From NCBI GenBank assembly GCA_037043015.1, contig CM073324.1, positions 23,824,097 through 23,888,096 of the forward strand: a stretch of DNA of 64,000 bases. The letters run 5' to 3'. Source of the stretch: Bryum argenteum (taxonomy: Eukaryota; Streptophyta; Bryopsida; Bryales; Bryaceae). Positions 54,950 through 64,000 of this stretch are shown here, piece after piece. Positions within the stretch are counted from its first letter, which is position 1; each line of letters starts with the position of its first letter. The notes beneath the pieces were generated by a model. It was not told the origin of the DNA. It saw nothing but the letters and a program-made list of their open reading frames with translations, and searched no databases. A program made the translations under genes and the position numbers.

Positions 54950-56776
54950 TCCTTAATGTCTTCCATTTGTCCAAGTAAGGTAATTACACCACTATGCAAC
55001 CGTGTTACTACGATTGACCTCCATCTAGGTTTGAAAGTTGACAACAAAGTCATTAGTGAAAAAGGTTGGTTAAGGCGCTTCAAGGATGTATGCAATGAAG
55101 AGAATGAACAAACCCACAATTCATCTTTCTTCCTTGTTACATGTTACAAAACCATTGTAAAGAAAATCCCAAGTTGAGGTATTTGGCCTTATTATTTCTT
55201 AGGCTCTTAACAATGTGCAAAAGAGGCCCTATTACTACGCACGTCTTTGTAATTGATATCATAATTTTTGAATACACAACATACTCCGTTTATCCCATGA
55301 TGTTTGATCGATATTGCAAACCGCTTGGGATTGAGTTAAATTTTGATAATTTAACAAAATTCATTAGTTGGATAGATAGCTCTTTCCAAGACTTTTGTAG
55401 TGATATATAATTTGATAACAATTCAGTAATCATATAGTTTTGGCGCGCCAAAGGTTGGGCAAAATTTGAAGGATCAACAATCACCCGCCCTGATCATAAT
55501 GAGAGGTACAATGATAGTGAGTGGAAATTTCTCACCGAGCTTTGTAATTAGAAAGGTTTGGCATGCCAAAATGCAAAACTTAACCTACCAAGAATCACAC
55601 ACATTAAGCTCAAATGATGATAATGGGAGGTGCAACGACAGTGAGTGGATACCATTCACCAAGAGCTTTGTAGCGATATATGATTTGATTACATTTTCTC
55701 TAGTAATAATAAAGATTTGGCTTGCCGAAGGCTGAACAAAACTCTTTCAATCATGTTCATGTTATATATGTTGCCAGTTGGTAGTAAGAGTTCATCTTTC
55801 TTTTTCCCAATTGTGAGCTGATTACGCATAGTAATAAAACAAGTGAAGTAGTATCATGAGGTGATCAAAAGGCCCAATGTATTATAGTCTGGTGATCAAA
55901 GTGCTCAATTTTATACTTGTTTGAAAATGATCAAGAATTTTTGGGACAAAATAAAAAGAGCGTACCGATTAGACATTTAGGGACACAGAGAGTACGAAGA
56001 AACGTATCGTACAAATCCATTAGGATGACATGGTCATACAAGATTAAGTATAGTTCATTGTGCCCTTGAGGATGTTGAAATTCTCATACATATGTCATAG
56101 TGAATCATGACGACCATAGATATTATACAAAATAGTATTTGAGTGTACCTCCATGCACGCGAGGAACAAACAATATATATATGTGGCGGTATACATATGG
56201 AGCCCAAGCGTAAACGGGCTCCACACTAAAGAGGCTCAAGTCAAGTATGGGCAACTAACTGCCATCCAATTTGGCCTACGTGGGCAACTGCCATCCAAAT
56301 TTGCCCGGCTTTCCGATCAAAGGTACATCAGCACACCATCCATGGCGGAGAATGAGCGGGGCTCGGCAACATCATCCAAGTACAATGTACACTTGTCTGT
56401 AAATTAGCTATTGCCATAAAAATTTGAATCATTGCGTCAGATTTTGCATGGGTCGAAGAAATCATGTGGTGACATGTGGCAGTTTGAATGCTCGTATACC
56501 CACCTTGTCATAAAAGCCATTGTCGCAAATCAGGTAGACACAGATAGATATGAACTCCGGTCCTTTTTTGAGGCATACTTACAAGGTAGACATACCTATA
56601 AAGTGATTATTCAGAAATGAGTGATGGGGTAAATGTTCGATGAATTTTGATGAGATAAGTTCTTGATTTGCGTACGTACGTGAGAGTACATCATTTGGCA
56701 TAGAGATTGCGATGAACAAGTGAGCACTATGATAAGTGGCTCGGAATTTAAGATGGGTGTGTTGATTGGGAGTTTA
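54950..56776. other. no supported gene
   Basis: AT-rich. The phrases around GGTTTGGCATGCCAAA (55553-55570) and TTTTGGCGCGCCAAAGG (55437-55453) are short palindromes. Short frames show no family. Confidence 0.4.
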
Positions 56777-56780
56777 TTAA

Positions 56781-57014
56781 CCCTTAAACGTCAGACCCAG
56801 CCGGAGGGGTTGGGTTTTTTTTGGAGAGAATCTTGCTCATAACTTACACTCCATTATACCAAATGGAATTTTTAGAATTCCAAACTGAGCACCTTAAAGA
56901 GATCTATACTTTCTTAGAATAGAGCTCAAGCAAATCAAAAATAGAATAATGCTAAAAATGGAGTTTAAAAGAGATTTTGGGTGTGGTATCAGGAAAGCAT
57001 ATGACGGTTAAGGG
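56781..57014 (+). mobile_element. 234-bp TTAA-type element, intact copy
   Basis: The ends CCCTTAAACGTCA and, inverted, CCCTTAACCGTCA lie between TTAA at 56777-56780 and 57015-57018. It is the uninterrupted counterpart of 34454-35733 and shows the empty TTAA near 56896. Confidence 0.88.
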
Positions 57015-57019
57015 TTAAA

Positions 57020-58210
57020 GGAAGTAATTTTGGAAAATGTGTAAAGTTTGTTGGAGATGAACCAATGCGCATCTGAAATGGGGATCTTTTCATGCGCTCC
57101 GAGAGTTTATCCGTTCACATGCTCCTCGATAACTGTAATTTGCAACAATTGTTGACCCTTCTATTGCGCTTTGTCCTGTTATTTTGTCATTCTAGCGGAT
57201 TCTAGAGAGTGGTGTTTTACACCCACGGTTGACCTCATTACACAAGGGTGTAGCGAGCGGCCTAGGTGTACTAGCAGGTGTGTAATCTCCAGTTTAGGAC
57301 ACAGACTTTTCTACTAATGCATGAAGGGTGTAAGCTAGTATGAGTGTAATGATTGATGAATCGCTAATTTACTGAAACCACCTTCATACGAGTAGAAATA
57401 CTCAAAGGAGTTATTATTCTCAACTTCCACATGTCGTTCACAACCTACTTCATTCGTCAAATTGATAACAAAAATGAAAAGAATTTGCTTTAGGCCTAAT
57501 TCTAGGGGTCAACCTTTGGCGACAACTCACCTAAAAGGAAATGTTACAGTGTCATTTGAAGCTCGGAAATGATAACCCATCTCAAATTCTAAAGGTGGGG
57601 AGGCAAATTTTGTTGTTTCTCTTCAATGAATATCTGCGAGAAACATAATGTGACCAAAAAAATGATGTCAGGTAGTGTGGCAGATATTGCGATACTTTCA
57701 TGAGTACAAGCCCTTTTCTCGCATCTGAGCCAATGGTATGTGCCTCCCATCTAAACAGAGCAGGAAGCTTATTAATATTCAAATACATGAAGCATTCTAA
57801 ACTGACCACATAGTAGGAGCGGCCATTATTTGCAATTATAATAAAAATGCTTTGGGGTCCCAGTAACCCATAGGCCACATATGTGACCATCAACATGGAT
57901 CTCATGGGGCTATGAGTCATGGATTCAAGTCCGCTACGTTTCTTCCAAATCGAATTGATGCGTGATTAATCAAACCACTTGAAGATGGAATTTAGATGTG
58001 AAGCTTTGTCATGTTGCTGTGTGTGGCAGATTTGGTTGTAGTTCAATCACAGGTTTTGTACAAAGTTTTTGGGACACCACGCATGATGGTCCATCCTGCA
58101 ATTGCTTTGCTCTCCAGAAAGAAGTGCGGAGTAAGAGCATCGCCAGTGATAGAAAACACCTTCCGTGCCTGCTTAAAAATCAACTCTCCCGTTATCTTGT
58201 CGTACCCTAA
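57020..58210. other. no supported gene
   Basis: Short frames on both strands without domains. TTTTCTACTAATG near 57308 resembles a CACTA-type end in inverted orientation, unpaired. Confidence 0.4.
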
Positions 58211-58220
58211 AGTCTCTTCT

Positions 58221-59345
58221 AATGGTGGCTTTTGGCTTGTCACGCGCCTTCTTAAACTTCTGCTGTTAATGTTAGCTTTTGGCTTGTCACACGCCTTCTT
58301 AAGCTTCTGCTGTTAATGTTAGCTTTTGGCTTGTCAGGCGCCTTCTTCAGCTCCTCCTTTTAATGTTGGCTTTGGGCTTGTCACGCTCCTTCTTAACCCC
58401 TAAAAATCCAGGAAAACCGATTCGGTTTTCTGAGATTTCGGGCAGCTCATTTAAAGCATTTAAATTGATATTTTTGCCTAAGATTTTTATTGGGTGATCC
58501 CCATACAGTAATGTGTATGTGGTAAAATTTTCAAAGTCAAATTTTAATTTTATAACCTTCACCTAGAAATTTTAGGTTTCAAGTCCTAAACGGGCAGTTT
58601 AAAATAATTTTTTTTATTTTTTTATTTTTTAGAAATATGTTCATTACCAAATTACTATTCAAATTCCAAAGTATCCGAAGTCAAAAAGTTTACCAATTTT
58701 ACAAGGGCAGCCTCCAAAACTTTCAAAAACAATCTTCACAATTTCTAGTAATTTTACAATTTTTTCTTTCAAAAATTGCCAAAATTCGAGATTTTGGATT
58801 TTTTCCAAGATTTTTTTTTTCAAAATTCACATTATCATAAATGCACCTTCTCACCGTCGAGATTTTTCTCAAACTAAATATATCATACGTGGTGCTTGTT
58901 TTACTATATGGTTGTTTTTAGACCTTCTTTCATAAAATATTTTACGTTAAGGTCAAAAAGTGGAATTGGTCTCTAAAATTTTGCATGAGCATACCCAACT
59001 TGATTACCTACATGAAAAAAAATGAGGGAAAAATATTTGGAATAACAATCATCAAGTTGCCCTTGGCACCATTTAGACAATGCCTCTCACGCAGCGGCAA
59101 AAAAAAGTGTTGGTCAAACTTTGATTGTTATGATCTCACAAATGACAAACATCCAACGGTTGAAATTTTGACCAGTCCTTTGTATACAAGTTAGGTACAA
59201 GATCTTACGGTTCAAAGTCTAAAACCAGAAAAAAAAGTTTCTCCATTTCCCCATTTCCCAACGAAGGTGAAAAATGGCAGTTTTTGGTTCTGGAGGTCGA
59301 GGAAACCCCTGGATTTTTAGGGGTTAAGCTCCTGCTGGTGTTCTC
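58221..59345. repeat. ~50-bp tandem repeat, about four units, the last holding an insertion
   Basis: The unit core is GGCTTTTGGCTTGTCACRCG, then CCTTCTTAARCTTCTGCTG. Units 1 and 2 carry an uninterrupted TTCTTAA-CTTCTGCTG. In the last unit the TTAA at 58393-58396 is followed by a 927-bp element, and the unit resumes at 59324 as TTAAGCTCCTGCTG. Confidence 0.82.
58397..59323. mobile_element. 927-bp TTAA-type element
   Basis: The ends CCCCTAAAAATCCAGG are perfect 16-bp inverted repeats, between TTAA at 58393-58396 and 59324-59327. Neighbouring tandem units give the empty site. The interior is AT-rich and non-coding, with the ATCCAACGGTTGAAA phrase shared with other repeats of the window. Confidence 0.88.
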
Positions 59346-60089
59346 TTGCATGCATCAGAGGTGCTCAAACATTTGGCATGTTGAAAATGCAATATCCAAA
59401 GCCTCCTAATTCCTCCAGCGGTGGCAGTGCTCTTCTGTATACTTGACTATATAGTGAAGAAATCATGTCTTAGTTGGTCACAACTATAATATTACTCTGC
59501 AGTTATCATCTGACATGGCTGCTCCTTGCTACGAAAGTACAGCATCTGTCCAGGATAATAATAGTGAATATAAAACTTCAACAATCTTACCGCTCAACCT
59601 ACTAGTATGATTTGAACTGGTCACTGTAGACACAATTGAACTTGTCACTGTCTCTAAATAGACCCATGATATTCAAACTTCACATGATTAGCAGGCATAC
59701 TCTCTATAGATTTTTAATGGAACAGATCCCAATGGACTGTGCATAATACACTACTTCTAGTATTATGTGCCAACTGCCAAGGCTGTCGTCACCAGAGCAC
59801 TTTTTTCAATTCTATCTGACAAGTGCAAACGCTAACTGCTATTATGTGCTGACTTTTTTACCACCAGTTCAACGACCCCAGACTCTGTCAAAGCACTGTG
59901 CTGTAGCAAATCCAATGCTGGCACAACAGTAAAGGAAAGTAAGCCAAAAGCTTATCTGTTATTCAATAGCTTGATGTTCAAAATGGGTACCGTGATAGTA
60001 AGAAACGACCTGAATTCTACTAAATGACCTTTGTTTTGAAAAAAAACATCAGGGAAAATAAATCGTCATTATCTTTTGCTGCATTATTC
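59346..60089. other. no gene; 3' flank of the minus-strand SAUR
   Basis: Part is probably the 3' UTR of the minus-strand SAUR. Nothing else is recognised. Confidence 0.4.
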
Positions 60090-60569
60090 TTAGTAGGCAT
60101 GATAATAGCCTACGAGTTCTTCAATCTCCATGCTGGAGAGTGAGGGGTCATTGGTTTCAATGAGATACAGCAGATGCTCAAAGAAGACAACTCCACACGC
60201 AATCTCCAACCCTCCCTTGTGCTCGTACCCATACTCCTCCGCCGACTTGTCGAGCAAGGCCTTGAAGACAGGGTGGTTCAAGTACTTAGCCTTGATCACA
60301 AAACGGCGCCTCTCCTCACCAACATACGCTACGAAGTATCCTTCGGGGACGTCATCTGGAGCCGAGTCATCACTCTCATCGTCCGAGTCGCTGAGATCTG
60401 CAACTGCAAGTCGGCCTGACCTGCTGAACGCACAGCCATTCCTCAAGGATCCTCCGTTCCTGACCGAGCCTCCCGTTTTTGGCGGCGACTGCACGGTCTG
60501 ATAATTCAAATTCGAGCTGGAGAGGCTCTTCGAGATCTTCTGCAACGCTTTCTGCATCTTGTTCGGCAT
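60090..60569 (-). CDS. SAUR family auxin-responsive protein (159 aa)
   Basis: Intronless minus-strand frame from ATG at 60569. Basic start (MPNKMQKALQKISKSL), a linker with an acidic run DLSDSDDESDDSAPDD (residues ~58-73), then the SAUR core VPEGYFVAYVGEERRRFVIK, YLNHPVFKALLDKSAEEYGY, GGLEIACG, FEHLLYLIE. All core landmarks are present. The acidic run just before the core is unlike the plus-strand SAUR, so the two are not recent duplicates. Role as for SAURs in general: growth control through PP2C.D inhibition. Two TGTCTC elements lie upstream of it (61021 and 61277). Confidence 0.93.
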   Translation of the reverse strand: MPNKMQKALQKISKSLSSSNLNYQTVQSPPKTGGSVRNGGSLRNGCAFSRSGRLAVADLSDSDDESDDSAPDDVPEGYFVAYVGEERRRFVIKAKYLNHPVFKALLDKSAEEYGYEHKGGLEIACGVVFFEHLLYLIETNDPSLSSMEIEELVGYYHAY

Positions 60570-61690
60570 GATGGCGGGAGCTTACAAAAGCACGCTTGAA
60601 ATCTCACAAGTACTTAAATGCTGTGGTGACACGAGCGAGGGGAGGGGATGGCGATGGCTAAGAGCATAGCTCTATAGGCAGCCAACGTTCGTGAAATCCA
60701 ACGTTGCGGATAAAAATATGTTGTTGATACTGAGCCTTCATGGAGGAATACACTATCACTTCTCTTATACTTTGGACTCCAATTATGTCACCATCAAGAG
60801 ATCTGCAACCACAGAACAAAACAAAACGTTCAGAAAATGCTGACCACAATTCAAACCCGCAGCTCACGATCCGAATACAACGGCGCCACAAATTAAAAAC
60901 TCTCCACAAAAATGTCTCTGACGAAAATTGCTGAAGACGAATCTAAGACCAGCGGACACAAGTCTTTCAGTTCACATGAATCCTACAGACTTCGAAACTA
61001 CACAAATCAACGACGGACCCTGTCTCAGCAATGCACATTACAAAAGCTCCCTGCAAATCAGCAAAGGCTGCAACAAACAACAACTCACCTAAAGTCTTTG
61101 AAATTATCTGCCGCGCAGAAGCGGCAGCCACAGGAAAGCGAAAGAAGGACGGTGGCGGGAAGTCCGAACTTCAAGATCCACCAGAATCTGGAAACGAAGA
61201 AGCAAGCAGCGGGGTCATCAAACGGTACAAACCCCCGTTAGGCGCTGCTAACGAAGCAAGAAGGACTCTCTAATCCTGTCTCAAAGACGCCGCAAAAACT
61301 CAATCAACTGGCACCGACTTCCCTCGTCCTTCTTTTTTGTTCCCACTGACCTTACCAAATTCGACCAGCAACTCCCAGTAACCGTTGGCTGCGCAAGAAA
61401 ACAGCAAACTCTGAGAGATGCAAAGCGGCGCCTGACGGGGGAGGGGGGGGGGGAATGCAAGCAACACAATTGCTGGTGGGAATGGAAGAGGAGAGAGCGA
61501 GAAAAAGGAAGAAGAAAGAGAAGAAGAAGAGGAGGTGGAGACGATGGCGCCGAAGGTCGAGCGACCGATCTCGTTTTCCTACCGACCGACCACTTGATGT
61601 TGGGGCTGGTACGTACCTACCCTACCCTTGGAGGTCCCTCCCTCTTCGGTCAATAGGTACGTCCCTGGAAGTTTCGCCAATGGATGAATG
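60570..61690. other. upstream region of the minus-strand SAUR
   Basis: The region is mixed-composition and open in several frames on both strands without domains, fitting promoter plus 5' leader. A G-run lies at 61438-61453 and a purine-rich tract at 61480-61530. Confidence 0.4.
61021..61282 (-). promoter_or_regulatory. two TGTCTC auxin-response-type elements
   Basis: TGTCTC occurs at 61021-61026 and 61277-61282, upstream of the minus-strand SAUR by roughly 450 and 710 bp. TGTCTC is the classic ARF-binding core. A six-base motif can occur by chance, so this is suggestive only. Confidence 0.35.
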
Positions 61691-61694
61691 AACT

Positions 61695-64000
61695 CTGTTG
61701 AGCCCGCTTCCACATTTTAATGCTTTTTGTTTATTCCCTTCATGATTGCAAGTTGCTATTTGGATGTATAGAAACGTCGTGGCTAACTGTCCTCTAAAGT
61801 GTTTTTGTAAAAACCACCACGTAGCTATGGGAAGGCCTCATCAATGAGGCTTGGAAAAGTGTTTTTAAAAGTAGCCTCAATTACATAATGGCTCCTCAAA
61901 GGCCCCATTAACTAAGACCACTCTTAAGTCTTCAAAACTTGAGAATATTTCTAATTGTGGTGCTTCCTTAACACTTGCCTACTAATGCTCAACTATCTTT
62001 TGTCCTCCCAAATACTAGCTAATATTTTTTTTGTCCTCCAAGTTTTAGAGTGTGCCATGTGGGCATCCATGTAGGATTGGTAATTACTAAAGAATGTAGG
62101 TGTGGACACACACTCTTTTAAGGAGATTAGACCACCTTCTAACACCACCTCTAAGGCCAAGTGGGAACGTACCTTAAGGAATTTCCCCAAAATTGTGGAG
62201 GTCTTAAGTTTTAATGTATGCTCTTATCAAAGGCCAGGTGGGAAGGGGCCTTAATTATGTTATTCTTCGCTTTAGACGCAAATGTCTATGTTTTTGAATA
62301 AAGAGATTTATATTCTCGAAACGTGTGAAGTTTTAAATGGTGGAAAGGTCAACGAGTTGGTAATTATTTCAGATGTTTTTGAAAAACATGTTCAAACTTG
62401 AAGTTATTTGATGTTTGGTACTTATTCAAGATACACATTACTTTTGTTCAATCTTGTAGCTTATAGTTTTGAAAATAATCATACCGTTGGAAATTTGAAC
62501 CTTATAACTTTACGGGTGCAATTTAAAGTCTGGTAGAATTTTCATGTTTGAAATTGTTTATTTGAACTTGGTGAATTTATTTCCTTGCCACCGTTTATGA
62601 GTCATTGGTGAAATCTTTACATGTATATGCTATGTGTGTTCATCAACTCTATGTGTAATTCGCCAAAATTTGGATATGAATGAGTTTTAAAGGTACAAAA
62701 AATAGTCCTCGTTGTGTCGAAATAATTACAAACATCAACATCAAGTGTTTCAATTAAGAGTAAGGGATTGGCCTTTTGTGAGTGGTGAGAAATTTTTACA
62801 TTCACTTTGATGTTGTATTTAACATATGCACTTATACATGATAATAAATCATCTTCAATTCATTCCACAACTCCATATGAAGTGTCTTGCAGATGCATTC
62901 TAAATTTGACTAGGGACTTCGACATTCAATAAAATCTGATCATCATAATTCTAACCCTTTAACATTAGACTATTCGGATTGGGTTGTTGAATTTACTATG
63001 TTTGGGCATTTTTGGTATTGAAGAGTTAGCATGTTGAATTTTACCCCTAAAGGCATAAGGGGGTAGGAAGCTCTAACTCCCTCCCTAAAATAAGCAAGTC
63101 AATGAAGAAACTTAGTAAATTTTTCACAAGGTGACATGAGAATTTGAAGGAATTTTATAATGTACTCAAATTATTTCAGTGCACAAATTTAAGACGAACC
63201 TTTGTATAAAACATAAAAAAATAAAAAATAAAAAAAACAAACGACAATTGATCCAAGCTAGAAACCCAAATTCTATTGAGAATTCACTGCACAATAGATT
63301 TACTTATCGTTTTCTCAATCACCACAGATAAAAGTGAGGGTCAAAAATCATTTGGAAGGCTTTGAATGGAAGGAGGTACACAGAAAGTCAATACTTCTTA
63401 AAGAGAATATAAGCATATAATAATTAGGACAAGTCCGAAATAAATGGTTTCTTTGAGGGACCCTTTGCTTCTCTCCTACTCCAACACAAAGTAAATTGAA
63501 AAGGAAAATTTTCAACTTTCAACTTGATTTCACATCGGTTATAAATACCTTAATACTCTCTTTTTTTTTCTTTTTTTTCTTTTTTTTTTTCAATCCTTAA
63601 TGTTCTGTAGCCTAGAACATCCATTTTGATGGTTTTACTTGTGTCCTTTGTCACAAAAATATGATAACCTTCTTTGATTGAGAATAGGAGAGATTCCCTC
63701 GTTTCCTTGTTCCTAGTTCCATGTCCTTGGTTATGGTTCCCCATTCTTCATTTTTATGTTAATGGTTTCCTATCTCCAAACTCCCCTTCTCATTCTTTGT
63801 TCCCGGTTCCCCATCCCCCACCTCTCCTTCTTGGTTTCCATTATTCGTTCCTCGTTCTCATTATTTGTTACGGGTCTCATCTTATGTTTTCAGTTCCTAT
63901 CCTTTGTTCCTCGTTCCTAGTCCCCCTCCAATGTTCCCTTGATCTCCGGTTCACTCCTTCTTTGCTTCCATTTCCATGTTCCATATTCCTTATCCCTTTG
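61695..64000. other. AT-rich intergenic DNA to the window end, no gene
   Basis: A relic of the 1042-bp TTAA family starts at 63044 (CCCCTAAAGGCATAAGGGGG). From 63700 to the end the sequence is a TC-rich, loosely periodic stretch of GTTCC/TTCCC words (for example GTTCCCGGTTCCCC), resembling a degraded simple repeat. No coding region is supported. Confidence 0.45.

Noticed and set aside
49086..57320. CACTAGTAGAAA motifs at 49086, 51796 and (inverted) 57308 as a CACTA transposon
   Set aside because: Orientation and spacing do not give a convincing pair, no coding region lies between, and target duplications are absent.
60912..61241. 109-codon plus-strand frame upstream of the minus-strand SAUR
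   Set aside because: Polar low-complexity composition, no homology pattern, lies in a promoter/leader position on the other strand.

Overview
The window is nuclear DNA of a plant, most likely a non-seed land plant (bryophyte-like; inferred, not proven). The evidence is genes with canonical GT-AG introns of roughly 70-840 bp, two SAUR genes, a six-exon membrane-anchored sulfotransferase of the plant type, an EXORDIUM/PHI-1 fragment, and Copia and SWIM-finger (MULE-like) transposon relics in AT-rich intergenic DNA. I see no rRNA, CRISPR or bacterial-style operon. Only four loci look like intact host genes: a sulfotransferase (26939-28611, +), a 98-residue conserved protein of unknown function (36359-37492, +), and two intronless SAURs (53507-53977, + and 60090-60569, -).

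Region by region: 1-3300 holds an LTR-like promoter segment, short palindrome-centred repeats, a 134-bp exon-like block present twice, a tRNA-like SINE head and a two-phase minisatellite. 3360-9140 holds a MITE and a badly frameshifted transposase relic with a SWIM finger. 9198-15819 is a decayed vanadium-haloperoxidase-like gene split by a Copia element (9708-14495). That element has a clean 5-bp target duplication, but three consecutive internal segments are each inverted in place. 16400-19500 is relic repeats, including a foldback. 19516-24902 is a Tc1-type element (DD34E transposase). It is split by a 3.76-kb element with 32-bp inverted ends, which itself contains a foldback structure enclosing gene fragments, one of them from an EXORDIUM gene.

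The most notable theme runs from 25 kb to 59 kb: a set of non-autonomous DNA transposons whose ends read CCCCTAAA or CCCTTAA and which sit between TTAA duplications, the signature of piggyBac-type insertion. In four cases the window holds its own record of the uninterrupted site: two insertions lie in tandem repeats whose sister units are empty, and two are nested in related elements that have uninserted copies elsewhere. A 607-bp family has two nearly identical copies in opposite orientation, 16 kb apart. Two GC-rich hairpins at 30.5 kb and 34.3 kb share a conserved loop but have unrelated stems.

Functionally the genes do not form a pathway. The SAURs suggest auxin-responsive growth control and the sulfotransferase a Golgi sulfation step. 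The rest of the window is mainly a layered record of transposition.
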